Assembly: GCA_029857975.1 (NCBI GenBank)
Contig: JAOUFX010000096.1
Coordinates: 1-8,261 of the forward strand
Length of the DNA: 8,261 nt
Direction: 5' to 3'
Origin: Deltaproteobacteria bacterium
GTDB taxonomy: Bacteria > Desulfobacterota > SM23-61
The notes under the pieces are model-generated. The model saw only the letters and a program-made list of their open reading frames with translations, was not told where the DNA came from and searched no databases. This document shows, in pieces, positions 1-8,261 of this stretch (position 1 is the first letter of the stretch; every line of letters begins with the position of its first letter). The position numbers and the translations under genes are program-made.

Positions 1-927
1 GGCTTCTTCCATGTCCCCAGGGAGGGGGGACGAAAAAATCAACTTTTCTCCCGTAACCGGATGAACGAAACCGAGCGCGCCGGCATGAAGAGCCTGCCGC
101 CGCAATTTTTGCAGCCCTTGCCGGAGGAGCAAGGGTTCAATCGCCACCAACCGCTTCCGGCCGCCGTATAAGGGATCGCCAAGGATGGGATGGCCGAGGG
201 AAGAAAGATGAACCCGGATCTGATGGGTTCGTCCAGTCTGCAAGCGGAATTCCGCCAGGCAAAAGCGATGGTAGCGCTCCATGACCCTCCAATGGGTTCG
301 GGCTTCCCTGCCTTTTCTGGGCCGGACAGACATCTTCTGGCGGTGCGTCGGATGACGGCCAATGACGGCCTCAATCTGACCTTCATCCGGAATCTGGCCA
401 AAGATAATGCCCATGTATTTCCTTAGAGGCGTATGTTCCTTGAATTGAGTGGATAAAGCCCGGTGCGTAAAATCATCTTTCGCCACCACCAGCACGCCCG
501 AAGTGTCTTTGTCCAAGCGATGGACAATTCCCGGGCGCAGCACCCCCCCGATTCCCGAGAGGTCGGGGCAGTGATGGAGAAGGGCATTGACCAGCGTGCC
601 CGAAAAGTTTCCAGCCGCCGGATGGACGACCATTCCCGCAGGTTTGTCCACCACGATGAGATGGCGATCCTCATAGAGAATGGTCAGCGGGATGGGTTCT
701 GCCTGGGTCTCCAGCTTCTGGGGCTTGGGAAGGGTTAGGGTGACCACATCATTTTCCTTCAACCGCATTCCCGCTTTGACCTTCCTTCCCCCCACCTGAA
801 CATTTCCTTTCTCGATCAGCCGTTTGATCTGGGTTCGAGAGAGAAGGGCCTTCTTTTGGGAGAGGAAGACATCCAGTCGTTTTAGGGAGTCTCTTGAATT
901 CACGCGTAAGGCGATATTCGGATCCAT
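1..927 (-). CDS. rluD: RluD-type 23S rRNA pseudouridine synthase (3' end cut by window edge)
   Basis: RluA/RluD-family enzyme that isomerises uridine to pseudouridine in RNA; RluD itself acts on helix 69 of 23S rRNA in the cytoplasm. A single open frame gives 309 residues from ATG 927-925 to the window edge without a stop, so only about the last ten or so residues are missing. An S4 RNA-binding domain spans about residues 16-62 (KRLDVFLSQ ... VQVGGRKVK). The catalytic domain has the hallmark HRLDKDTSG at 136-144, with the catalytic aspartate at D139, then KPAGMVVHP at 95-103, RTHQIRVHL at 233-241 and GDPLYGG at 250-256. An in-frame TGA lies eight codons upstream with no other start between, so ATG 927 is the most upstream start. 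The only Shine-Dalgarno-like bases are AAGG directly touching the ATG, which is poor. The gene follows the patatin-like gene on the same strand but is separated from it by a palindromic element. RluD is the best family choice; another RluA-family paralogue with an S4 domain is possible. Confidence 0.9.
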   Translation of the reverse strand, partial: MDPNIALRVNSRDSLKRLDVFLSQKKALLSRTQIKRLIEKGNVQVGGRKVKAGMRLKENDVVTLTLPKPQKLETQAEPIPLTILYEDRHLIVVDKPAGMVVHPAAGNFSGTLVNALLHHCPDLSGIGGVLRPGIVHRLDKDTSGVLVVAKDDFTHRALSTQFKEHTPLRKYMGIIFGQIPDEGQIEAVIGRHPTHRQKMSVRPRKGREARTHWRVMERYHRFCLAEFRLQTGRTHQIRVHLSSLGHPILGDPLYGGRKRLVAIEPLLLRQGLQKLRRQALHAGALGFVHPVTGEKLIFSSPLPGDMEEA

Positions 928-930
928 CCT

Positions 931-1087
931 TGATGATCTCGTAAAAAGTCATCAAAATTGATGGCAAAGTAAAAAGCTCCAGATGCAAGGCGCGCAAATC
1001 CTGAGGAATGAGGCGTACTTAAGAGGTACGCCGCAATGACGAAGGATGCAGTGCAACGCTGCAGATGGTCTTTTTACGAAGCCATCA
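931..1087. repeat. MITE-like palindromic repeat element between the patatin-like gene and rluD
   Basis: An imperfect palindrome of about 157 nt fills nearly the whole gap between two genes. Its ends are inverted repeats: 931-948 and 1070-1087 match at 15 of 18 positions and share TCGTAAAAAG. The inner parts also pair imperfectly, down to a central 7-bp stem (GGCGTAC at 1012-1018, GTACGCC at 1026-1032) around a 7-nt loop. A smaller palindrome, CATCAAAATTGATG, lies at 950-963. A 10-nt direct repeat CATCCTTGAT flanks it at 925-934 and 1086-1095, overlapping the ends by a few bases, as a target duplication would. It has no convincing open frame. Similar TCGTAAAAAG-ended elements are, as I recall, dispersed in Desulfobacterota genomes; this is not verified here. 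In RNA it would fold into a long hairpin between the two cistrons. It lacks a GC-rich stem followed by a run of U, so it is not a clear terminator. Confidence 0.75.
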
Positions 1088-1098
1088 TCCTTGATTGA

Positions 1099-2034
1099 TC
1101 AGGAAATGGCGGAGTGCCCGAAAGGGATACGAAAGACCTTCTTTATTTTTTTCCTCTTTACCAAACTTTTAATTTCTTCCAACTTTTCCCGGGCCGCTTG
1201 CTCGCCAGCGCGCAGGCATTCATCCATATGCCCAAAGTCGGACCAATGAATGCCTGATACCTCCGGGGAGATAACCACGTCGGCTTCCTTCAGCTGCAAT
1301 TGACTTAAGATAAAACGGCTGATCTCGTTCGTTCGCAGAACGATGCCCAGTCCCGTGCTTAAATCCTCCGTGTCTTCCAGCCCCTCCGCCACATCAACCC
1401 CAATGACCAGGTCCGCTCCCATTTCTCTGACCGGGCGAACCGGAACGCGGTTGACCCAGCCGCCGTCCACCAGTTCCCGGTTATCGATTCTAACCGGAGG
1501 GAGAATTCCCGGGATGGCGCAGCTGGCACTCACGGCTTTTCTTATGGACCCCTTCCTTAGGACGACTTCTTCTGCTAAATTCAAATCCAAGGCGATGATG
1601 GCCAGGGGAATTTGGGTTTGCTGGATTTCTGCGTTATCCAGCAAAAAATTGATGTTCTGGGCAAAATTTTCTTCCGAGATTGGGGCCCGCTTGGTCAAGG
1701 ATTGACTATAGAAGATTCCCTTTTTGATGAAACTGGAGAAGCGTTGGAAGATTCCTTCATACCTGGCTGATTCTTCAAAGTTGTGAACGTGCAAGAATTC
1801 AGGGTTGGTCTTTTTGAATTCTTTGCTTTCTAAGTAGCGGCGGAACCGCTCGATGACAAAATCGCATTGCGGTGACAAGGCATACGCTCCCGCAACCAAA
1901 GCTCCCATGGAAGTGCCCGCGAGCAAATCGATGGCGATCCCCTCTCTTTCCAGTGCACAGAGAACTCCCAGGTGAGCCAACCCCCTGGCTCCGCCACCGC
2001 CCAGGGCAACGCCTATTCTACAGAGTTTAGTCAT
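1099..2034 (-). CDS. Patatin-like phospholipase / esterase (RssA-type)
   Basis: A 311-residue patatin-family serine hydrolase, related to bacterial RssA/YlbK and to the NTE catalytic domain; such proteins cleave acyl esters of phospholipids or lysophospholipids. The oxyanion-hole motif GGGGARG is at residues 12-18, the nucleophile elbow GTSMG at 40-44 gives Ser42, and the dyad aspartate is in DGG at 190-192 (Asp190). The two catalytic residues and the glycine-rich loop are all present, so it should be active. It has no obvious signal peptide or membrane segment and is probably cytoplasmic or peripheral to the membrane. The C-terminal tail (about 290-308) is basic (KRKKIKK), which might favour membrane contact. 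The ATG lies 12 nt after the epsilon stop with only a weak AAGAAG upstream, so translation may depend on coupling to atpC. The close spacing suggests it is read from the atp transcript. Its substrate cannot be told from the sequence. Confidence 0.92.
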   Translation of the reverse strand: MTKLCRIGVALGGGGARGLAHLGVLCALEREGIAIDLLAGTSMGALVAGAYALSPQCDFVIERFRRYLESKEFKKTNPEFLHVHNFEESARYEGIFQRFSSFIKKGIFYSQSLTKRAPISEENFAQNINFLLDNAEIQQTQIPLAIIALDLNLAEEVVLRKGSIRKAVSASCAIPGILPPVRIDNRELVDGGWVNRVPVRPVREMGADLVIGVDVAEGLEDTEDLSTGLGIVLRTNEISRFILSQLQLKEADVVISPEVSGIHWSDFGHMDECLRAGEQAAREKLEEIKSLVKRKKIKKVFRIPFGHSAIS

Positions 2035-2046
2035 GCTTCTTGGAAA

Positions 2047-2463
2047 CTACTCTCGAGGAGCCTTTTCGGCGATGCGCAGCCTCACCTTGGCCCGCTCCAA
2101 TGCTTCTATTTCTTTCAGGTATGCCGGGTCATCTTTGGCAAGGTTCTTAAGCCCTTCCTCCGCCCGGGTCTTGGCGGTTTGGGCCCGCTCTACATCGATC
2201 TCCTCCGCTGGCTCCGCCGTATCCGTAAGAATAGTCGTTCTTGTGGGGGTGACTTCTGCAAAGCCACGATTAATAGCCAGAAAATGAATTTCCTTATCCC
2301 CCCGGTAATGCAATTCCCCGATGCGGAGAGAAGTAAGGAAAGGGATATGCCCGGGAAGAACTCCAAAATCCCCCTGGCTTCCCGGAATATAGGCATCCTC
2401 AACCTTCGAACTAACTACCAACCCATAGGGAGTAACAATTTCCAAAAGAAAATATTTATCCAT
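2047..2463 (-). CDS. atpC: ATP synthase F1 epsilon subunit
   Basis: 138 residues, the usual size for the epsilon subunit, which sits with gamma in the central stalk and can inhibit ATP hydrolysis through its C-terminal helices. The N-terminal beta-sandwich (about 1-85) carries the family signatures EIVTPYG at 8-14 and QGDFGVLPGH at 30-39. The C-terminal part (about 88-138) is the charged, helical two-helix region, with ERAQTAKTRAEE and ALERAKVRLRIAE. The ATG at 2463-2461 lies 10 nt after the beta stop (TAA 2476-2474), with AAGGG just after that stop as a plausible ribosome site. The last residues, KAPRE, show no fusion or truncation. It ends with TAG and is followed 12 nt later by the patatin-like gene. 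Confidence 0.97.
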   Translation of the reverse strand: MDKYFLLEIVTPYGLVVSSKVEDAYIPGSQGDFGVLPGHIPFLTSLRIGELHYRGDKEIHFLAINRGFAEVTPTRTTILTDTAEPAEEIDVERAQTAKTRAEEGLKNLAKDDPAYLKEIEALERAKVRLRIAEKAPRE

Positions 2464-2473
2464 GGGAAATCCC

Positions 2474-4031
<1,558 letters not shown>

Positions 4032-4068
4032 TTTTTTTACTTTTACCTAAATTGAGCGACTCTTTTAA

Positions 4069-4256
4069 ACCACAGAGAACACAGAGAATAATCTTATAGT
4101 TAAAAAACAAATTAAGCTCAATCTTTATTCTGTGCTCTCATGTAATAAATTAGTCAGCTAAGATATTGTATTGTTATCACTTTATGAGTGCACAGAGTAA
4201 AGAAAAAGGAATTATTTCCTTGCTTTATCTTAAATTTCCTCTGTGTCCTCTGTGGT
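4069..4256. repeat. Inverted-repeat element, unit 2, between atpG and atpD
   Basis: Arms ACCACAGAGAACACAGAGAA at 4069-4088 and, on the minus strand, ACCACAGAGGACACAGAGGA at 4256-4237 match at 18 of 20 positions, and are about 150 nt apart. A second inverted repeat is nested inside: 4127-4141 and 4184-4198 match at 13 of 15 (core CTGTGC and GCACAG). The interior is AT-rich and has no open frame of note. Repeats of the type CCTCTGTGTCCTCTGTGGT are, from memory, widespread in intergenic DNA of several environmental bacterial groups. It begins about 20 nt downstream of the gamma stop. Confidence 0.75.
4093..4121 (-). promoter_or_regulatory. Candidate internal sigma70-type promoter for atpD-atpC
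   Basis: On the minus strand TTGAGC (4121-4116) is followed after exactly 17 bases by TATAAG (4098-4093), giving 4 of 6 and 5 of 6 matches to the sigma70 consensus. A transcript would start near 4086 and read through the unit 2 arm and unit 1 into atpD. The region is AT-rich, so a match of this quality can arise by chance. Its value lies in its place: the only large gap in the cluster, ahead of beta and epsilon. Confidence 0.3.
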
Positions 4257-4275
4257 GAATCGCCTTTTTTAGGTT

Positions 4276-5193
4276 TTACTTCAGGGCTTCGGCACCGCTG
4301 ACGATCTCAATCAATTCTTTGGTGATCGCCGCCTGTCTTGCTTTATTGTAAATCAAGGTTAATTTATCAATCATCTCCGTAGCGTTATTGGTGGCGTTCT
4401 CCATGGCCGTCATCCGGGCTCCATACTCGGAGGCCAAGGATTCCAACAACGCCTGATAAACTTGCACTTCCACGTACATGGGGAGAAGTTTATCTAAGAT
4501 TTCTGCTTCCGAAGGCTCATATAGGTATTCCACAGCCGATCCCCTCCCCATTGCGGACGGATGGGCTCCGGCGCTGGAAGAGATATCCGGCCCTTCATCG
4601 CCAACCTTGGGTTCCACCGGCAAAATCTTCCTTAAAACCACCCGCTGTTGAATGGCCGAACGGAATTCGCTGTACAACAGGTAGATACCGTCCACTTGCC
4701 GGGTTGCGTATGTCTGTACCAACTCTTGGCCAATCTTCGCAGCCAATAGAAAATCCACCTTCCCAAAGAAGTTGACGTATTCTCGCCGCATAATCACATT
4801 TCGTTTGCGGAAGTAATCCCGGCCTTTGCGCCCAATGAAAGAGAGGGCCACTTCCTCGGTCCTGGCTTTTTCCTCTTCCAGGAACTTTTCAGCCTTTTGA
4901 ATGAGGTTCATGTTAAACGCGCCACAGAGGCCGCGGTCGGAAGTGAAAACCACTACCTCGACGCGCTTGGCCTCTCTCCTGGCCAACAGGGGATGAACTT
5001 CGGCGGAGGTCCTGGCCGCAAGACGGCTGAGAACTTCAAACATCTTTGTGGCGTATGGCCGGGTGGCCAGGATGCTTTCCTGAGCCCGGCGCAGTCTGGC
5101 TGCCGCCACCATCTTCATGGCTTTGGTAATCTGCTGCGTGGATCGAACGCTGCTAATCCTTTTCCGAATATCCCGAAGACTTGCTTTTGCCAT
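4276..5193 (-). CDS. atpG: ATP synthase F1 gamma subunit
   Basis: The rotating central-stalk subunit, 305 residues. Its N-terminal helix (MAKASLRDIRKRI ... ITKAMKMVAAARLRRAQ) and C-terminal helix (IYNKARQAAITKELIEIVSGA, about 281-301) form the coiled coil inside the alpha/beta ring. The Rossmann-like middle holds SDRGLCGAFN at 85-94. It is about 15-20 residues longer than typical gammas (285-290); the extra length sits in a Gly/Ser/Ala-rich linker around 195-221, just before YLYEPS, where homologues such as E. coli have a shorter acidic loop. The ATG at 5193-5191 lies six bases after the alpha stop, with GGAG overlapping that stop as ribosome site. The 386-nt gap after it is unusual for the operon. 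Confidence 0.97.
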   Translation of the reverse strand: MAKASLRDIRKRISSVRSTQQITKAMKMVAAARLRRAQESILATRPYATKMFEVLSRLAARTSAEVHPLLARREAKRVEVVVFTSDRGLCGAFNMNLIQKAEKFLEEEKARTEEVALSFIGRKGRDYFRKRNVIMRREYVNFFGKVDFLLAAKIGQELVQTYATRQVDGIYLLYSEFRSAIQQRVVLRKILPVEPKVGDEGPDISSSAGAHPSAMGRGSAVEYLYEPSEAEILDKLLPMYVEVQVYQALLESLASEYGARMTAMENATNNATEMIDKLTLIYNKARQAAITKELIEIVSGAEALK

Positions 5194-5199
5194 AAGTGC

Positions 5200-6717
5200 T
5201 CACTCCGCTTTAAACTGGCCCTTGAACTCCTCCAGCATGTCCTTGATCTTCTTTTCGAGGTCGGCATCCAAGGCCTTCTTATCGCGTATCTCTGCATAAA
5301 CTGCTGGATGCCGGTTGTCGGTGAACGCCGTTAGCTCTTCTTCGTACCGCTGCAGAGCGCTTTCAGAATACCTTTCCAGATATCCGTTTGTTCCGGCAAA
5401 GATAATTAAGATTTGCTTTTCCACGGGGATGGGCTTGTATTGGGGCTGTTTGAGGATTTCCACCAGTCGGCTTCCTCGGGCCAACTGCGCCTGGGTAGCC
5501 TTATCCAGATCACTGCCGAATTGGGCGAAGGCCGCCATCTCCCGGTATTGGGCCAAATCAAGGCGCAAACTTCCGGCCACTTGTTTCATGGCTTTTATCT
5601 GAGCGTTGCCCCCCACGCGGGAGACCGAGAGACCGACATTGATCGCCGGGCGGATGCCCGAATAAAAAAGTTCCGATTCCAGATAGATTTGGCCGTCGGT
5701 AATGGAAATAACGTTGGTGGGGATATAGGCCGAGACGTCTCCGGCCTGAGTCTCGATAATCGGCAGAGCGGTCAATGAGCCTCCCCCCAGTTCATCACTA
5801 AGTTTTGCCGCCCTTTCTAAGAGCCGGGAATGGAGGTAGAAAATATCCCCGGGAAAGGCTTCTCGTCCCGGGGGACGGCGCAAAAGGAGGGAAAGCTGCC
5901 GATACGCCACGGCATGTTTGGAAAGGTCATCGTAAACACAAAGGGCATGCCTGCCTGAATCCCGGAAGTACTCTCCCATGGAACAGCCGGCGTAGGGCGC
6001 GATGTATTGCAAGGGAGCCGGGTCCGAGGCGGTGGCCGCAATCACGGTAGTGTATTCCATGGCTCCATATTTTCTAAAAAGGTCCACCACTCTGGCGACG
6101 GTCGAGCGCTTCTGGCCAACCGCTACATAGAAGCAATAAACCTCTTTGCCTTTCTGGTTGAGAATGGTATCCACGGCCAGGGCCGTCTTGCCCGTCCCGC
6201 GGTCTCCGATGATCAATTCCCGCTGACCCCGGCCGATAGGGATCATGGAATCGACGGCCTTCATGCCTGTCTGCAGCGGCTCTTTCACCGGCTGGCGGCC
6301 AACAATTCCCGGCGCTTTCTGCTCAATGTTACGGAAATGTTTGGCCTCAATGGCGGGACCATCATCGAGGGGCTGACCTAAGGAATTCACCACCCGCCCG
6401 ATGAGTTCCTCGCCCACGGGTACCTGGGAAATACGCTTGGTCCGTTTGACCGAGTCCCCTTCCCGGATCAAAGTATCTTCACCGAAAAGAACGGATCCCA
6501 CGTTATCCTGTTCCAAGTTCAAGACCATGCCATAGACCCCGTGAGGAAACTCCAAAAGCTCCCCGGCCATGACATCGTCCAAGCCGTAGATACGGGCAAT
6601 TCCATCCCCCACAGAGAGAATAATTCCCGTTTCCGCCACGTCCAACTTGCGGTCGAACCCCTGGATTTGGCTGCGGATGATTTTGCTAATCTCGTCGGCT
6701 CTAATCTGTACCGCCAT
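5200..6717 (-). CDS. atpA: ATP synthase F1 alpha subunit
   Basis: Non-catalytic nucleotide-binding subunit of F1 that alternates with beta and supplies the arginine finger to the catalytic sites. At 505 residues it is of normal length. The N-terminal region (about 1-25, [12 protein letters not shown]) is the part that contacts delta; the beta-barrel follows to about 95. The P-loop is GDRGTGKT at 171-178, where most alphas have GDRQTGKT; VYDDL at 261-265 is the Walker B region; SVSRVGG at 364-370 contains the arginine finger Arg367. The C-terminal helical domain is complete to the stop. The ATG at 6717-6715 is six bases after the delta stop, with AAGGAG lying in the last codons of delta and a nine-base spacer. 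This strong site fits the high output needed for alpha. Confidence 0.97.
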   Translation of the reverse strand: MAVQIRADEISKIIRSQIQGFDRKLDVAETGIILSVGDGIARIYGLDDVMAGELLEFPHGVYGMVLNLEQDNVGSVLFGEDTLIREGDSVKRTKRISQVPVGEELIGRVVNSLGQPLDDGPAIEAKHFRNIEQKAPGIVGRQPVKEPLQTGMKAVDSMIPIGRGQRELIIGDRGTGKTALAVDTILNQKGKEVYCFYVAVGQKRSTVARVVDLFRKYGAMEYTTVIAATASDPAPLQYIAPYAGCSMGEYFRDSGRHALCVYDDLSKHAVAYRQLSLLLRRPPGREAFPGDIFYLHSRLLERAAKLSDELGGGSLTALPIIETQAGDVSAYIPTNVISITDGQIYLESELFYSGIRPAINVGLSVSRVGGNAQIKAMKQVAGSLRLDLAQYREMAAFAQFGSDLDKATQAQLARGSRLVEILKQPQYKPIPVEKQILIIFAGTNGYLERYSESALQRYEEELTAFTDNRHPAVYAEIRDKKALDADLEKKIKDMLEEFKGQFKAE

Positions 6718-6723
6718 TGCTGT

Positions 6724-7266
6724 TCACTCCTTGTATAAATTCTCTTTTATTTTTAGGAACTGCGTCCGTAGGCTGCCGTCATAAACGACATTGCCAACTT
6801 TGGCCATGACCCCTCCAATCAAGGAGCGGTCTTCTTCCACAGAAAGAATAACCTCTTTGCCGGTCGAAGATTCCAACTGGCTCTTTATGGCCCCCACCAG
6901 TTCAGGGGAGATATTTCCTGCTGCAACTAAGGTCGCTCTTACCCGCTTGGCAACCGCATCGCAAAGATCTTTATAAGACCTGGTTACCTCAAAAAAATGA
7001 TCAATCCGTTCCCGGTCGATGAGCAAATCAATGAAATCCAGGGTGGATTGGGAAAGGCCGTTGGGCTCGAAGACGGCTTTAATAATGCTTTTCCGGATGG
7101 CCGCTGGATAAATGGAGCTGAAAAGAACCGCGCTGAGCTCCCTGTTTTTCTTGAGCAGGTCGGCCAACGTTTCCAATTCTTTTCCCAGGGCATCATAATT
7201 TCCCTTTTGGAGGCCTATCTCTAAAAAGGCCCGCGCATATTTTCTGGCAACAGTTAAACTGATCAC
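6724..7266 (-). CDS. atpH: ATP synthase F1 delta subunit, GTG start
   Basis: Delta (OSCP-like) subunit, 180 residues, the usual length; it sits on top of F1 and joins the alpha N-termini to the b/b' peripheral stalk. The N-terminal six-helix domain (about 1-105) starts with the typical VARKYARAFLE. The C-terminal domain carries the conserved GGVMAKVGN and YDGSLRTQF at about 151-170. It starts at GTG 7266-7264, which overlaps the TGA of the b gene in the four bases GTGA, with GGGAG about seven bases upstream inside that gene. This points to translational coupling with b. A GTG start may lower its initiation rate, which would fit a subunit needed in one copy per complex; that is inference. Confidence 0.96.
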   Translation of the reverse strand: MISLTVARKYARAFLEIGLQKGNYDALGKELETLADLLKKNRELSAVLFSSIYPAAIRKSIIKAVFEPNGLSQSTLDFIDLLIDRERIDHFFEVTRSYKDLCDAVAKRVRATLVAAGNISPELVGAIKSQLESSTGKEVILSVEEDRSLIGGVMAKVGNVVYDGSLRTQFLKIKENLYKE

Positions 7267-7835
7267 CTGATTTCTCCCATCTTGCCGATGAATTCTTTGA
7301 CCAGCCGTTCCTGGTCTTGGGGTTGGGTTGCCTCTTGCAGGATTTTTTCCGCGAACTCCAAGGAAAGATCCACCATCTCTTTTCTTAGTGCCGCCCGCGC
7401 TTTCTTGACTTCCTGGTCGGCAACGAGGAGGGCCTGTTTCCGAACCCGGTCTCCCTCCTCCATGGCATGTTCCATGATCCTTTTCCGTTCCGCCTCTCCT
7501 TCCTGGGATATTCTCTGATGAAGATCGGCGATTTCCTGGCTCATTACACTAAGCTTTCTTTCCCACTCCTCGTGCTGGGTCTGGGATTCGGTCTCTTTCC
7601 GTGCGGCCTGCTCAAAAGAGTTCTTAATTTGCTCCTGTCTTTGGCCTAAGAAGGACTGAAGCGGCTTTTTTAAAAAACGGGCTAAAAGAATAATCAAAAG
7701 AACGAAACTGATAAGCTGCCAGAAGACCTCTCCTGAGATTCCCTGTCCGCTCCCGGACGCCCAAAGATCATCCCCCCTAAAAGCCAGGGCGAGAATCCCG
7801 AGGATGTTCATCCACCAACGAAAGACTCTCTTCAT
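7263..7835 (-). CDS. atpF: ATP synthase Fo b subunit
   Basis: Peripheral-stalk subunit b, 190 residues. The N-terminus is extended: a basic MKR plus hydrophobic stretch (about 7-19, WWMNILGILALAF) followed by LWASGSGQG, which resembles a cleavable signal peptide with a possible cut near Ala26. Long b subunits of this form occur in deltaproteobacteria such as Geobacter. The membrane anchor is about 37-54 (VFWQLISFVLLIILLARF). It is followed by KKPLQSFLGQRQEQI and then a long charged coiled coil (about 65-168) rich in E, K, R and Q, ending in the delta-binding tail. The ATG at 7835-7833 overlaps the b' stop as ATGA, with GGGGAGG eight bases upstream. It pairs with the b' product to make a heterodimeric stalk. 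Confidence 0.93.
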   Translation of the reverse strand: MKRVFRWWMNILGILALAFRGDDLWASGSGQGISGEVFWQLISFVLLIILLARFLKKPLQSFLGQRQEQIKNSFEQAARKETESQTQHEEWERKLSVMSQEIADLHQRISQEGEAERKRIMEHAMEEGDRVRKQALLVADQEVKKARAALRKEMVDLSLEFAEKILQEATQPQDQERLVKEFIGKMGEIR

Positions 7836-8260
7836 GCCAGGTTCCTCCCCAGAATTCTCTCGGCGATCTCGCGGGAAAGATTCCTTGCTTGAAGCTGGAG
7901 GTCCTTTCGCGCCAACCCGGTTTCTTCGGCAATTTTCTTTTTCATATCTTCAATGACCTGATTGGCTTCCGCCATGGTTTTCTGTAAAATCTCCATTTCC
8001 TTCGCCAAGCTCTCTTGACGAATTTCTTCCCGGATCGTGGCTCCTTGAGCCTGGGCTGCAGAAATCGCTTCCCGATATCGTTCAATTAACTTTTCCGCCT
8101 GTTGTTGGAGTTCTCGGGCCCTTTTTTCAGCTCCTTCAATCCGTTCTTTTCTCGCCTGCAGGAGGCTTAAAAAAGGTTTGAAAGCAATCTGGCTTAAAAT
8201 GACTATCAAACTTAAAACAACCGCCAGTTGAATGATGAGAGTTAAGTTCAAATCGATCAT
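7832..8260 (-). CDS. atpX: ATP synthase Fo b' subunit
   Basis: Second b-type stalk subunit (b', named atpX or atpF' in relatives, often labelled atpF by pipelines), 142 residues. One membrane helix lies near the N-terminus (about 7-26, TLIIQLAVVLSLIVILSQIA), followed by FKPFLSLLQARKERIEGAEKR, the usual b/b' motif after the anchor, and then a charged coiled coil to the end (SREIAERILGRNLA). It lacks the signal-like N-terminal extension seen in the adjacent b. The ATG at 8260-8258 is one base from the window edge; the N-terminus MIDLNLTLIIQ looks like a genuine family start, so I take the gene as complete, although its ribosome site and anything upstream are not visible. It is the first visible gene of the atp cluster. 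Confidence 0.9.
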   Translation of the reverse strand: MIDLNLTLIIQLAVVLSLIVILSQIAFKPFLSLLQARKERIEGAEKRARELQQQAEKLIERYREAISAAQAQGATIREEIRQESLAKEMEILQKTMAEANQVIEDMKKKIAEETGLARKDLQLQARNLSREIAERILGRNLA

Positions 8261-8261
8261 C

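Noticed and set aside
39..997. Several short minus-strand open frames over the left end, which could suggest a broken pseudouridine synthase gene.
   Set aside because: One uninterrupted frame from 927 to 1 holds every RluD motif in order; the short frames are out-of-phase readings of it.
928..1098. Rho-independent terminator after the patatin-like gene.
   Set aside because: The hairpins are not followed by a proper U run; the CATCA/TGATG stem followed by CTTTTT is short and AT-rich, and the palindrome is better explained as a repeat element.

Overview
The whole window reads as one gene cluster on the minus strand. In transcription order (right to left) it encodes F1Fo ATP synthase subunits b', b, delta, alpha, gamma, beta and epsilon, then a patatin-like phospholipase, then an RluD-type pseudouridine synthase that runs off the left edge. 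I see no convincing plus-strand gene, RNA gene or CRISPR array.

The gene order b'-b-delta-alpha-gamma-beta-epsilon, with a diverged pair of b subunits and no a or c subunit next to F1, fits Desulfobacterota (former Deltaproteobacteria). The palindromic intergenic repeats, one carrying TCGTAAAAAG ends and the others carrying CCACAGAG arms, also look familiar from that group. Both points rest on memory, not on a search, so the placement is an inference.

Region by region: 8260-4276 is a tightly packed block (b', b, delta, alpha, gamma) with two 4-nt stop/start overlaps, two 6-nt gaps and Shine-Dalgarno sites inside the upstream genes. From 4275 to 3890 the packing breaks. This 386-nt AT-rich non-coding gap between gamma and beta holds two tandem inverted-repeat elements of the same repeat family and a candidate internal promoter. 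Beta starts at a GTG (3889) behind a strong AGGAGG; longer reading of its frame would translate the repeat arm. Epsilon (gap 10 nt) and the patatin-like gene (gap 12 nt) follow closely. A second, unrelated palindromic element of about 160 nt separates the patatin-like gene from rluD. It is flanked by a 10-nt direct repeat, one copy of which contains the rluD start codon, so the element looks inserted into what was a 10-nt gap.

The seven atp products build the F1 head, central stalk and peripheral stalk of the ATP synthase; the membrane a subunit and c ring must be encoded outside the window. The patatin-like enzyme and RluD have no known role in ATP synthase and probably just share the transcript. 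I do not see a new multi-gene system here. The most notable signals are the repeat insertions inside an otherwise conserved, compact operon.
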